A DNA stretch of 64,000 nucleotides from Alphaproteobacteria bacterium (GTDB taxonomy: Bacteria; Pseudomonadota; Alphaproteobacteria; Rhizobiales; Xanthobacteraceae): positions 1-64,000 of the forward strand of contig VGEP01000017.1 in the NCBI GenBank assembly GCA_016869215.1, in the 5' to 3' direction. The translations under genes were made by a program, and so were the position numbers. The notes under the pieces were generated by a model. It was not told the origin of the DNA. It ran no database searches and worked only from the letters and a program-made list of their open reading frames with translations. Shown piece by piece: positions 17,295 to 25,806 of this stretch (the stretch's first letter is position 1; each line of letters opens with the position of its first letter).

Positions 17295-18908
17295 ATGCCA
17301 TCGAGCTCCGAATCCTACGACTACATCGTGGTCGGCGCGGGCAGCGCCGGCTGCGTTCTGGCCAACCGGCTGACGGAAAACGGCCGGCACCGCGTGCTGC
17401 TGCTCGAAGCCGGGCCGCGCAACCTCAATCCGTGGCTGCACATCCCGCTCGGCTACGGCAAGCTGTTCGAGAACCGCCGCTACAACTGGTGCTACGAGAC
17501 CGAGCCGCAGGCGGAGTGCCACGGCCGCAACGTCATCGCGCCGCGCGGCAAGACGCTCGGCGGCTCAAGCTCGATCAACGGCCTGATCTACATCCGCGGC
17601 CAGGCCGAGGACTTCGACCACTGGCGTCAGCTCGGCAACGCCGGCTGGAGTCATGCCGATGTGCTGCCCTACTTCCGCAAGGCCGAGAACAACGAGCGCG
17701 GCTCAGACGAGCACCACGGCGCGGGCGGCCCGCTCGGCGTCTCCGACGTGCGCGACCGCCACCCGCTCGCCCAGGCCTTCATCGACGCCGCCGTGCAGTG
17801 CGGCTATCCGCGCAACGACGATTTCAACGGCGCGGCGCAGGAGGGCGCGGGCTTCTATCAGAACACCATGCGCAGCGGCGTGCGCTCCTCCACCGCGGCG
17901 GCGTATTTGCGGCCCGCGCGGCGGCGGCAGAATCTCAACGTGGTGTCGGAGGCGCTGGCTTCGCGCGTACTCTTTGAAGGACGCCGCGCAACCGGCGTCG
18001 AATACACCGTCCGCGGCGAGACGCGCACGGCGCTTGCGAACGGCGAGGTGCTGGTCGCGGGCGGCGCGTTCAACTCGCCGCAGCTTCTGCAACTGTCGGG
18101 GCTGGGGCCTGCGGCGCTGCTGCAATCGCATGGCATCAAGCCGGTCGCCGACCTGCCCGGCGTCGGCGACAACCTGCACGACCATTATTTCGCGCGGCTG
18201 ATCCTGCGCTGCACCGAGCCGCTCACCGTCAACGACATGGTGAAGAGCTGGAGCCTGAGCGCAAAGGCCGTGGTGGACTACGCGCTCACCCGCCGCGGCT
18301 ATCTCGCGACGCCCGCCATTTCCGCAGGCTGCTTCGTGCGCGCCTTGCCGTCGTCGGCGACGCCGGATGTGCAGTGCTCGATCGCAGTCTATTCCGCGAA
18401 CAAGATCGGCACCCAGCTCGATCCGTTCTCCGGCTTCGTGATCCACGCCTGCATCCTGCGGCCGGAGAGCCGCGGCTCGGTGCGGATCAAGTCGGCCGAT
18501 CCGAATGAGCCGCCCGCGATCGACCCGAATTACCTGGCGACGCAGAAGGACCGTGACACGCTGGTCGCGGGCATGAAGGTGCTGCGCCGGATCGCGGCGG
18601 CGCCCGCGCTTGCGCGCTATGTCGCCGAGGAGGTCGATCCCGGGCCCGGCTGCGCGGACGACGGCGCGATCCTCGACTTCATCCGCCGCCGCGGCTCGAC
18701 GGTCTATCACCCGGTCTCGACCTGCCGCATGGGCCAGGATGCCAAAGCCGTGGTCGATGAGCGCCTGAAGGTGCGCGGCTTCGAGCGGCTGCGGGTGATC
18801 GACGCCTCGGTCATGCCGACCGTGGTCTCCGGCAACACCAACGCCGCGACCATCATGATCGCCGAGAAGGGCGCGGACATGGTGCTGGCGGATTCAAAGG
18901 CAGCCTGA
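17295..18908 (+). CDS. GMC-family FAD oxidoreductase (choline dehydrogenase-like)
   Basis: 537 residues. The N-terminal FAD-binding motif is YIVVGAGSAGCVLANRLTE. GMC signature 1 is RGKTLGGSSSINGLIYIRG, signature 2 is AGGAFNSPQLLQLSGLGPA, and the C-terminal block is YHPVSTCRMG and VIDASVMPTVVSGNTNA, which hold the catalytic His region. Members oxidise alcohols to aldehydes. The closest look is choline or alcohol dehydrogenase, but no betaine genes are nearby. It is last in a three-gene operon with the Vgb-like and dienelactone hydrolase genes. Confidence 0.9.
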   Translation: MPSSSESYDYIVVGAGSAGCVLANRLTENGRHRVLLLEAGPRNLNPWLHIPLGYGKLFENRRYNWCYETEPQAECHGRNVIAPRGKTLGGSSSINGLIYIRGQAEDFDHWRQLGNAGWSHADVLPYFRKAENNERGSDEHHGAGGPLGVSDVRDRHPLAQAFIDAAVQCGYPRNDDFNGAAQEGAGFYQNTMRSGVRSSTAAAYLRPARRRQNLNVVSEALASRVLFEGRRATGVEYTVRGETRTALANGEVLVAGGAFNSPQLLQLSGLGPAALLQSHGIKPVADLPGVGDNLHDHYFARLILRCTEPLTVNDMVKSWSLSAKAVVDYALTRRGYLATPAISAGCFVRALPSSATPDVQCSIAVYSANKIGTQLDPFSGFVIHACILRPESRGSVRIKSADPNEPPAIDPNYLATQKDRDTLVAGMKVLRRIAAAPALARYVAEEVDPGPGCADDGAILDFIRRRGSTVYHPVSTCRMGQDAKAVVDERLKVRGFERLRVIDASVMPTVVSGNTNAATIMIAEKGADMVLADSKAA

Positions 18909-19013
18909 GGCGCTCGCCGCCCCGGCCCACGCCTGCGTTGATTCCGCCCCGGCGTTCTGAAATCTTGCCGCACGGTATTTCAAACCGCCGTCCGGCGGCC
19001 GATGGGGGCATTT

Positions 19014-20144
19014 ATGACATTCCGGCGCAGCGCGCCCGCGTTGCTGATTTCCATCGTGGCGATTGTCATTGCGGGCCTCACCTTTCTTTCCGACCGCCTG
19101 TTCAGCGGCCTGACCGCGGCAGTCGAGGAAGGCCAGTTCCAGCTCATGCAGTCGATCCTGGACACGACGCTGCGCCGCGCCGCCGACGACGCGCTGGCGC
19201 GCGCCGAGATCGTCGCTGCGATGCCCAGCGCGCGCCAGGCGGTCGCCGCGAAGGACCGCGACCGCCTGCTGGCGGAATTCAACGAGATGTTCGCGATCCA
19301 GAAGGAGCGCCGCGGCGTCGACCAGGTGCAATTTCACCTGCCCCCGGCCATGTCGCTGCTGCGGCTGCATGCGCCGCAGCGCTCCGGCGACGATCTCTCG
19401 CGCTTCCGCCCGATGGTGGTCACGGTCAACCGCGAGCGCGCCGCGCGCAACGGGCTGGCGATCGCGGCCACCGGACCGGCGATCTTCGGCGTCGCGCCGG
19501 TCCGCGATCCGCAGGGCAACCACGCCGGCACCGTCGAGTTCGGGCTGAATTTCGGCCCGCTGCTCGACGGGTTGAAGGCAGCCTACGGACTCGAACTCGC
19601 GCTGTTCATGCAGGAGAAGCAGCTGCGCGAATTCGCAACCGGCATCGACCCCGCCCTGCTGAGCGACCAGAACCGCGTCGGCCCGTTCATGCGGATTCAC
19701 GCCACCAACCGCGACCTGTTGCGGCAGCTCGCGCGTGACGGCGACATCGCCGCCGTCAACGAGCCGGCGCGCTACACCCGCGAGGCGCAGGACGTGCCCT
19801 ACGGGGTCCTGCTGATGCCGTTGCGCGACGACGCGGGCCAGTCGCTCGGCGTGATCGCTGTGGCGCGCGACTTCAGCGGCTCGCGCGCGGCCGCGGGCCG
19901 CTCGCTGGTGTGGCAGATGTGCCTTGCGGCGTTCGCGATCATCCTCCTTGCAGGCGTCGTGATCGTCGTGTTGCGCGGGCTGCTGCTCAGACCGCTGGAG
20001 GTTCTCGACCGGCGGCTTGCCGCGCTCGCCGAAGGCGGGCAAGGCGGCATCTCCGAGCCGTCGGACCGGTTCTGCACCGAGATGCAGCGCCTCGCCGAAC
20101 GCGCCGGGGCGATCGCCGCCGCCGCAAAGGGGCGCGCGTCATGA
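19014..20144 (+). CDS. Membrane Cache-domain sensor with no output domain
   Basis: 376 residues. TM1 (about 8-26) is followed by a periplasmic region of ~270 residues resembling a double Cache (dCache_3) sensor, with VQFHLPPAMSLLRLHAP and the lead to GDDLSRFRPMV matching that family's conserved centre. TM2 lies at about 300-322. The remaining ~50 residues (LRPLEVLDRRLAALAEGG, then EMQRLAERAGAIAAA) look like a HAMP or short coiled coil. There is no kinase, methyl-accepting, GGDEF or other output domain. The stop overlaps the start of a pentameric ion-channel gene by 4 bp. ATG 19014 has GGGGGC upstream; ATG 19002 is an alternative. Confidence 0.8.
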   Translation: MTFRRSAPALLISIVAIVIAGLTFLSDRLFSGLTAAVEEGQFQLMQSILDTTLRRAADDALARAEIVAAMPSARQAVAAKDRDRLLAEFNEMFAIQKERRGVDQVQFHLPPAMSLLRLHAPQRSGDDLSRFRPMVVTVNRERAARNGLAIAATGPAIFGVAPVRDPQGNHAGTVEFGLNFGPLLDGLKAAYGLELALFMQEKQLREFATGIDPALLSDQNRVGPFMRIHATNRDLLRQLARDGDIAAVNEPARYTREAQDVPYGVLLMPLRDDAGQSLGVIAVARDFSGSRAAAGRSLVWQMCLAAFAIILLAGVVIVVLRGLLLRPLEVLDRRLAALAEGGQGGISEPSDRFCTEMQRLAERAGAIAAAAKGRAS

Positions 20145-21211
20145 AGGCCGCAGCCTTTGCGTTGGCGCTGTCGGCCGCCTGTGCGATGGCGGCGAACGCG
20201 GCTGCCGACACCAGCCTGCCCACCGGGAAAGGCCTGCCGGTGGTGGTCCATACCGCGGTGAGCTTTATCGAAATCGTCTCGTTCAACGAGAACGCCGGCA
20301 CCTACAAGGCGACAGTCGACCTGCGGCTGCGCTGGGAGGACCCGCGGCTGCGGCGTCCCGCCGGGGAAGCAAACGATCCGCCGAAGGTCTATCGCGGCCA
20401 GCCGGCGCAGGCGCGCACCGCGGAAATCTGGGTGCCGGCGGTCGAACTCGCCAATCAGCGCGCGAAAGAGACCTACAGCGCGCTCGGCCTTCGCATCTTT
20501 CCCTCGGGCGCCGTCGAAATGACGCGACGGGTGAGTGCGGAATTCGCGGCGCCGTTCGAGGTGGAGCGCTTTCCGTTCGACCGGCAGAAGCTGCGGCTCG
20601 AAGTGGCGATGCGCGACGAACCTGCGGGCGCCGTCCGGCTCGCATTCGATCAGTCTGACCTCGATTTCAGCCGCGCCGGCGCCGGCGTCGCGCTCGACGG
20701 CTGGTCCGTCGGGGCGGTCGCCCTGCGCAGCGATCCGATCGCCGGCTGGTACGGCGCGAGCCATTCCCGCGTCTTGGCCGCACTCGATATCGCACGCCAG
20801 CCGGGACCGATCGTGGCGGCGATCTTCATTCCGCTGTTCGCGTCGCTGCTGATCCCACTGCTCGCGATCTGGCTCAACCGGATCGAGGACGGGCGCTTCA
20901 CCATCGAAACGTTCGAACTGATCAATCTCACCGTCGGCGGGCTGTTTGCTGTGATCGCGCTGAACTTCACCGTCAACGCCGCCTACCAGCCGCTGAGCGC
21001 GGGCGACAACGCGGTGACGCGGCTGTTCTCGATCAACTACGGCGCGCTCGGCGCGAGCCTGCTGATCAACGTGTTGCTGTCGCGCTTTGCGGTCGTCGAA
21101 CGGCTCGCGGGCCGCTATGTCCAGGAGCAGCTGTTCTATGTGCTGGCCTGGGCGGTTCCGGCGATGTCGTTCGCGCTCGGAGCGGCGGTGGTGCTGGTTG
21201 CGGCGATCTGA
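20141..21211 (+). CDS. Pentameric ligand-gated ion channel homologue (Cys-loop/Pro-loop family)
   Basis: 356 residues with a signal peptide (to about residue 22), a ~200-residue beta-rich extracellular domain and four membrane helices (about 222-245, 257-280, 292-315, 331-354), the pLGIC layout. Conserved elements are LRLRWEDPRL (61-70), WVPA (97-100, cf. W-x-P-D), the loop with invariant Pro ERFPFDRQKL (142-151, without flanking cysteines as in prokaryotic members), and LDGWSV (185-190). In TM2, Glu256 sits where cation-selective channels carry the inner-ring glutamate, and IALN (272-275) matches the upper pore. It overlaps the Cache gene by ATGA, so the two proteins are probably made together. 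Ligand unknown. Confidence 0.88.
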   Translation: MKAAAFALALSAACAMAANAAADTSLPTGKGLPVVVHTAVSFIEIVSFNENAGTYKATVDLRLRWEDPRLRRPAGEANDPPKVYRGQPAQARTAEIWVPAVELANQRAKETYSALGLRIFPSGAVEMTRRVSAEFAAPFEVERFPFDRQKLRLEVAMRDEPAGAVRLAFDQSDLDFSRAGAGVALDGWSVGAVALRSDPIAGWYGASHSRVLAALDIARQPGPIVAAIFIPLFASLLIPLLAIWLNRIEDGRFTIETFELINLTVGGLFAVIALNFTVNAAYQPLSAGDNAVTRLFSINYGALGASLLINVLLSRFAVVERLAGRYVQEQLFYVLAWAVPAMSFALGAAVVLVAAI

Positions 21212-21322
21212 GGCGCACCCGCGGCGCAAGCAGGAGCCGCCCGCGAAGCCTGTGGGCTTCCCCTCGCAAATCCGGGCTGCGGGTGCCATTTTCCGTCCAT
21301 GATTCCCGTGGACACCTGAGAC

Positions 21323-24034
21323 TTGGCCGATCCCGCAAAACACGCGCCGTTCGAACCCGCCCCGGCCGCTCCTGCGCCGGGCGGCATCGCCGCGCGTGCT
21401 GCGCTGGCCGCCCGCGGCGGCGCGGGCTACCTCGACGGGCTCAACCCGGAGCAGCGCGAGGCGGTCGAGACCCTGGACGGCCCGGTTCTGGTGCTGGCGG
21501 GCGCGGGAACCGGCAAAACCCGCGTCCTGACCACCCGCATCGCCCATATCCTCGCCAGCGGCCGGGCGCGGCCGGGCGAAATCCTCGCCGTGACCTTCAC
21601 CAACAAGGCCGCGCGCGAGATGAAGGAGCGCGTCGGCTCCATGATCGGCCAGGCGGTCGAGGGCATGCCATGGCTCGGCACCTTCCACTCCATCGGCGTG
21701 AAAATCATCCGCCGGCACGCCGAACTGGTGGGGCTGAAAAGCGGCTTCACCATCCTCGACACCGACGACCAGATCAGGTTGCTCAAGCAATTGCTCGAAG
21801 CCGAGGGCATCGACGACAAGCGCTGGCCCGCGCGCGTGCTGGCAGGCCTGATCGATCATTGGAAGAACCGCGGGCTGACGCCGTCCCAGGTGGCCTCCGG
21901 CGAGGCCGCCGCCTTCGCCAACGGCCGCGGCAGGAAGCTCTACGAAGCCTATCAGGAGCGGCTGAAGACGCTCAACGCCGCCGACTTCGGCGATCTGCTT
22001 TTGGAGTGCATCCGGCTGTTCCGCGAGAACCCGGAGGTGCTGGCGGAGTACCAACGGCGGTTCCGCTACATCCTGGTGGACGAGTACCAGGACACCAACG
22101 TGGCGCAGTACCTGTGGCTGCGGTTGCTGGCGCAAAGGATGGGTGGGACTCAGTCAGTGCAACGGGCGCGGTTACCCTCTCCCCTTGAGGGAGAGGGTGG
22201 CGAGCAAAGCGAGCCGGGTGAGGGGTTTGAGCAAGACGAAGCTGCCCCCTCACCCGCCTCGCTCGCCGACGCTCGCTCGGCACCCTCTCCCTCAAGGGGA
22301 GAGGGTGGCACTGCTGCCTTGGCAAACATCCCACCCAAAAACATCTGCTGCGTCGGCGACGACGACCAATCGATCTACGGCTGGCGCGGCGCCGAGGTCG
22401 ACAACATCCTGCGCTTCGAGCACGACTTTCCCGGCGCGAAGGTGATCCGGCTGGAGCGCAATTACCGCAGCACGGGACATATTCTGGCGGCGGCTTCGCA
22501 CCTGATCGCCCACAACGAAGGCCGGCTCGGCAAAACCCTGCACACCGAGGACGTGCCGGGCGAAAAGGTCACCGTCACCGGCGCGTGGGACTCCGAGGAG
22601 GAGGCGCGCTCGATCGGCGAGGAAATCGAGGGACTGCAGCGCCAAGGAAACGATGGCAAGCCGCACTCGCTCGACGAGATCGCCATTCTGGTGCGCGCCT
22701 CGTTCCAGATGCGCGAGTTCGAAGACCGCTTCGTCACCCTCGGCCTGCCCTACCGCGTGATCGGCGGACCTCGATTTTACGAGCGCGCCGAAATCCGCGA
22801 CGCGCTGGCCTACCTTCGCGTCATCAACTCTCAGGCCGACGATCTGGCGTTCGAGCGCATCGTCAACGTCCCCAAGCGCGGGCTTGGCGACGCCACGATC
22901 CAGCTCCTGCACGACCATGCCCGCAAGCGCCGCATCCCGCTGTTCGAGGCCGCGCGCGCGGTGGTCGAAACCGACGAATTGAAGCCGAAAGCGCGCGGCA
23001 GCCTGCGCGGCGTGGTCGACAGCTTCGCGCGCTGGATCGCGCAGAAGGACGCGCTGCCGCACACGGAGCTGGCCGAGATCGTGCTCGACGAGAGCGGCTA
23101 CACCGAGATGTGGCAGAAGGACAAAAGCGCCGACGCCGCCGGCCGGCTCGACAACCTGAAGGAACTCGTGCGCTCCATGGAGGAGTTCGAGAACCTCTCG
23201 GGCTTCCTCGAACACATCTCGCTCGTGATGGACGTTGCGAGCGGCGAAGACGAGGACAAGGTCAGCATCATGACCTTGCACTCCGCCAAGGGGCTGGAGT
23301 TCGACACGGTCTTTCTGCCCGGCTGGGAGGAGGGCCTGTTCCCGCACCAGCGCGCGCTGGACGAGCAGGGCCGCGCCGGCCTGGAAGAGGAGCGCCGCCT
23401 CGCCCACGTCGGCCTGACGCGCGCGCGCCGCCGCGCCAAAATCTACTTCGCCACCAACCGCCGCACCCACGGCCTGTGGCAGACCAACATCCCCTCGCGT
23501 TTCCTCGACGAATTGCCGGAGGCGCATGTCGAGGTGAAGGAGAGCCAGGGCGGCTTCGCGAGCTACGGACACGGCGGCTCGCGTTTCGACGAGATGACGG
23601 CGTTCGGCTCGAGCTATGGCACGCCCGGCTGGCAGCGCGCGCAGGCCAACCGCGGAAGAGGCGGGTTCGACGAGACCGGGCAGGCTCGGTACGTGCGGGA
23701 CGCGGATGACGCACAGGACGGTAACGCGCACTCAGATTTCGATGGAGGCCCCGACAGCGCCACAACGTCCCCTCCCCCCTTGAGGGGGAGGGACAGGGAG
23801 GGGGGTAACTTCCCCCGCGCCCGCGCGAACAAACGCCGCACACCGCTCACCATCGAGGGCGAGTTGGTGGCGAAATCGACCGGCGCGGCCTCGGCCTTCG
23901 GCGTCGGCGACCGCGTGTTCCACATCAAGTTCGGCAACGGCAACGTCACCGCCGTGGACGGCAACAAGCTGACCATCCAGTTCGACAAGGCGGGGGAAAA
24001 GCGGGTGGTGGATAGTTTTGTGGAGAGGGTGTGA
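21323..24034 (+). CDS. uvrD: UvrD/PcrA/Rep-type DNA helicase with two repeat-derived inserts
   Basis: 903 residues of superfamily 1A helicase: Walker A AGAGTGKT (59-66), motif Ia FTNKAAREMKER, motif II VDEYQDTN (about 252), motif III VGDDDQSIYGWRGAE, and late motifs SIMTLHSAKGLEFD and VGLTRARRRAKI. It unwinds DNA 3'-5' in excision or mismatch repair. Two segments are foreign. Residues ~284-329, between motifs II and III, translate a palindromic repeat (PSPLEGEGGEQSEPGEG), and residues ~815-828 translate a second. Both stay in frame. The start is a TTG at 21323; the next Met lies beyond Walker A. The C-terminal VFHIKFGNGNVTAVDGNKL is the usual Tudor-like end. Confidence 0.92.
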   Translation: MADPAKHAPFEPAPAAPAPGGIAARAALAARGGAGYLDGLNPEQREAVETLDGPVLVLAGAGTGKTRVLTTRIAHILASGRARPGEILAVTFTNKAAREMKERVGSMIGQAVEGMPWLGTFHSIGVKIIRRHAELVGLKSGFTILDTDDQIRLLKQLLEAEGIDDKRWPARVLAGLIDHWKNRGLTPSQVASGEAAAFANGRGRKLYEAYQERLKTLNAADFGDLLLECIRLFRENPEVLAEYQRRFRYILVDEYQDTNVAQYLWLRLLAQRMGGTQSVQRARLPSPLEGEGGEQSEPGEGFEQDEAAPSPASLADARSAPSPSRGEGGTAALANIPPKNICCVGDDDQSIYGWRGAEVDNILRFEHDFPGAKVIRLERNYRSTGHILAAASHLIAHNEGRLGKTLHTEDVPGEKVTVTGAWDSEEEARSIGEEIEGLQRQGNDGKPHSLDEIAILVRASFQMREFEDRFVTLGLPYRVIGGPRFYERAEIRDALAYLRVINSQADDLAFERIVNVPKRGLGDATIQLLHDHARKRRIPLFEAARAVVETDELKPKARGSLRGVVDSFARWIAQKDALPHTELAEIVLDESGYTEMWQKDKSADAAGRLDNLKELVRSMEEFENLSGFLEHISLVMDVASGEDEDKVSIMTLHSAKGLEFDTVFLPGWEEGLFPHQRALDEQGRAGLEEERRLAHVGLTRARRRAKIYFATNRRTHGLWQTNIPSRFLDELPEAHVEVKESQGGFASYGHGGSRFDEMTAFGSSYGTPGWQRAQANRGRGGFDETGQARYVRDADDAQDGNAHSDFDGGPDSATTSPPPLRGRDREGGNFPRARANKRRTPLTIEGELVAKSTGAASAFGVGDRVFHIKFGNGNVTAVDGNKLTIQFDKAGEKRVVDSFVERV
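22172..22308. repeat. Palindromic repeat element inserted in the helicase gene
   Basis: A ~137-bp imperfect palindrome. Each end carries a small hairpin (core 22175-22197; mirrored 22282-22305) with the ACCCTCTCCC...GGGAGAGGGT pattern, and the internal GAGC/GCTC-rich arms pair with each other. Related copies lie at 23767, 25837, 33027 and 46015. It adds about 46 codons without breaking the frame. Confidence 0.8.
23767..23806. repeat. Second, shorter palindromic insertion in the helicase gene
   Basis: The hairpin CCCTCCCCCTTGAGGGGGAG (23770-23789) plus a G-rich arm lies in the linker between the helicase core and the C-terminal Tudor-like domain. It is a variant of the element at 22172 and is also in frame. 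Confidence 0.65.
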
Positions 24035-24057
24035 GGGGGCGCCAGGTTGACGGGCAA

Positions 24058-24077
24058 TTATAGTATTATTACTATAA
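24058..24077. promoter_or_regulatory. AT-rich palindromic operator/promoter of the toxin-antitoxin pair
   Basis: A perfect 20-bp palindrome with 8-bp arms TTATAGTA and TACTATAA around TTAT. It sits 4 bp before the toxin start in otherwise GC-rich DNA. It also provides TATAGT/TATTAT-like -10 sequence, so binding of the HTH antitoxin here would block transcription, the usual autoregulation of HigBA-type loci. Confidence 0.7.
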
Positions 24078-24081
24078 CGCC

Positions 24082-24459
24082 GTGAACGAGATGCGCCGAT
24101 CTCTCAAGCCGGCCATTTTCGTGGCTTCCAGCCTTCGCGATCTGCAGTCGCTTCCGCAGGCCGCACGCCGCGAAATCGGCCAAGCGCTCTACGTCGCGCA
24201 GCGCGGCGATTTTCCGGATAGTGCGAAACCCTTGAAGGGGTTCGGAAGCGGTGTGTTTGAGATTCGCAGTAACTTTGACGGCGACACGTATCGCGCCGTC
24301 TACACAGTGCGCTTTGAGGACACGCTGTATGTGCTTCACACGTTCCAGAAGAAGTCGACACGAGGAATCGGGACACCGCAACGTCATCTCGATTTGATCA
24401 GACAGCGGCTGCGGCAGGCCGAAGCCATTCACAAGACCAGAAAGGAACCCGGATCATGA
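24082..24459 (+). CDS. higB: HigB/RelE-superfamily toxin (Gp49-like)
   Basis: 125 residues from GTG 24082 (or ATG 24091). The body, with ASSLRDLQSLPQAARREIGQ, AKPLKGFGSGVFEIRSNFDG, YRAVYTVRFEDTLYVLHTFQ and KKSTRGIGTPQRHLDL, matches the phage Gp49-like HigB toxins: RelE-fold ribonucleases that cleave mRNA on the ribosome. Basic residues in the FQKKS region are the usual catalytic/rRNA-binding ones. The toxin comes first and overlaps the antitoxin by 4 bp, the HigBA order. An AT-rich palindrome lies immediately upstream. Confidence 0.85.
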   Translation: MNEMRRSLKPAIFVASSLRDLQSLPQAARREIGQALYVAQRGDFPDSAKPLKGFGSGVFEIRSNFDGDTYRAVYTVRFEDTLYVLHTFQKKSTRGIGTPQRHLDLIRQRLRQAEAIHKTRKEPGS

Positions 24460-24803
24460 AGAAGAAAAAGAAACTGCCCGAAGTCGAGATCGGCAGCGGC
24501 AACATCTTTGCCGATCTGGGCCTTCCGAATGCTGAGGAGCATTTGCTCAAGGCCGAACTGGTTGTGCAGCTTCATAGGCTGATCAAGGCGCGGAAGACGA
24601 CGCAATCCGCCGCCGCCAAGATCGCCGGCATCAAGCAGCCTGACCTGTCCAACATCCTTCGCGGACACTTTCACGGCTTTTCGCTCGAGCGCCTGATGCG
24701 GATGCTCACCGCGTTCGACCAGGATGTGGAGATCACGGTGCGGCCACGGCGCAGGAAGAAGGGCGGGACGGGGGAGATCACGTTCCGGGCCGAGGCGGCA
24801 TAG
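24456..24803 (+). CDS. higA: HigA/XRE-family antitoxin
   Basis: 115 residues. After a Lys-rich start (MKKKKKLPEVEIGSG) comes NAEEHLLKAELVVQLHRLIK and a helix-turn-helix: KTTQSAAAKIAGIKQPDLSN, then ILRGHFHGFSLERLMRMLTA. This is the HTH_37-type antitoxin that partners Gp49-like toxins. It should neutralise the toxin and repress the operon through the 24058-24077 palindrome. It overlaps the toxin gene (ATGA at 24456). The basic tail after DVEITVRP is variable. Confidence 0.85.
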   Translation: MKKKKKLPEVEIGSGNIFADLGLPNAEEHLLKAELVVQLHRLIKARKTTQSAAAKIAGIKQPDLSNILRGHFHGFSLERLMRMLTAFDQDVEITVRPRRRKKGGTGEITFRAEAA

Positions 24804-24881
24804 CTTCCGCCCCACTTCCGCCCTCTCCCGTGCTATCCTCCCGCCCGGATGCGGCACATCCTCGGGGTGGGGTTCAGCCCG

Positions 24882-25784
24882 ATGCCATTGCCACGCCTTG
24901 TTACGGCGCTCGCGGCCGCAGTCCGCCTTGCGTTCGCGGCCTTCGCGCTCGCCGCCGTGTCCGTCCTCGCCGCCGCGCCCGCCTCGGCGCAGCTCCTCAT
25001 CGAAATCGACAAGCACAGCCAGACCATGACCGTCTCGCGCGACGGCGCGCTGCTGCACCGCTGGCCGGTGTCGACCGGCACGCGCCGCCATGACACGCCC
25101 ATCGGGCGCTACACGCCGTTCCGCATGGAGGTCGACCACTTCAGCCGCGAGTGGGACAACGCGCCGATGCCGCATTCGATCTTCTTCACCAAGCGCGGCC
25201 ACGCCATCCACGGCACCGAGCATCTCGACGCCATCGGCCGGCCCGCGTCGCGCGGCTGCGTGCGGCTCGAGCCGCAGAACGCGAAGCTGCTTTTCGAGAT
25301 GGTCAGGCGCGAGGGCATGGCGAACGTGCGGATCGCGCTGCGCGGCGACACGCCGCCCGCGAACGCGCCGTGGCTGGCGCGGCGCGCCGCACCCCAAAGA
25401 GCCGTGCAGGAGCGTGCGCAGACGGGCTTCGGGCCGGAGCCGCGATTCGAGCGACAGCCCATGGATCAGTCGCGGCTTGAGCCGATGGAGCCGGTCGCGC
25501 CCGGGCCGCGTGCCTTTGGACCCACCCCGCTGCCGCGCCCCGATCTGTCGCGCAGCGCGCCCGGCTATATCGGCCCGCGCGACGCCGAGCGATTACCGCC
25601 GCCGCCCTCGCCGTTCGGGCCTCCCCCTTGGGAACGCCCCGCGCCGGAGTTCGAGGACGCCGCGCGCACCGGATACTGGCTGGTGCGGCCCGACGGCTCG
25701 CGCGTGTTCGTCGATCGCGAGCGCGCGGCGCGGCCCCTGCCGCCGCCTCCGCCGGCGGTGTTCGGCGGGCAGCGGCCGTTTTAG
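24882..25784 (+). CDS. L,D-transpeptidase (YkuD domain)
   Basis: 300 residues from ATG 24882, preceded by GGGGTGGGG; ATG 24849 is an alternative with no ribosome-binding site. A long signal peptide ends APASAQ. The YkuD domain shows STGTRRHDTPIGRYTPFRME and the active-site block HAIHGTEHLDAIGRPASRGC followed by VRL, with catalytic His and Cys. Such enzymes cross-link peptidoglycan 3-3 or attach proteins to it in the periplasm. The C-terminal half is Pro-rich and probably disordered. A large palindrome follows the gene. Confidence 0.88.
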   Translation: MPLPRLVTALAAAVRLAFAAFALAAVSVLAAAPASAQLLIEIDKHSQTMTVSRDGALLHRWPVSTGTRRHDTPIGRYTPFRMEVDHFSREWDNAPMPHSIFFTKRGHAIHGTEHLDAIGRPASRGCVRLEPQNAKLLFEMVRREGMANVRIALRGDTPPANAPWLARRAAPQRAVQERAQTGFGPEPRFERQPMDQSRLEPMEPVAPGPRAFGPTPLPRPDLSRSAPGYIGPRDAERLPPPPSPFGPPPWERPAPEFEDAARTGYWLVRPDGSRVFVDRERAARPLPPPPPAVFGGQRPF

Positions 25785-25806
25785 GGGGCCGCGATTCTGC
25801 AACGGC

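Noticed and set aside
19799-22135. Minus-strand open frame of 778 codons
   Set aside because: It runs antisense to the Cache, pLGIC and helicase genes, is Arg/His/Gln-rich without motifs, and reflects high GC content.
22172-22308. CRISPR-like or phage-derived array in the helicase gene
   Set aside because: The units are palindromes facing each other, with no regular spacers and only one element.
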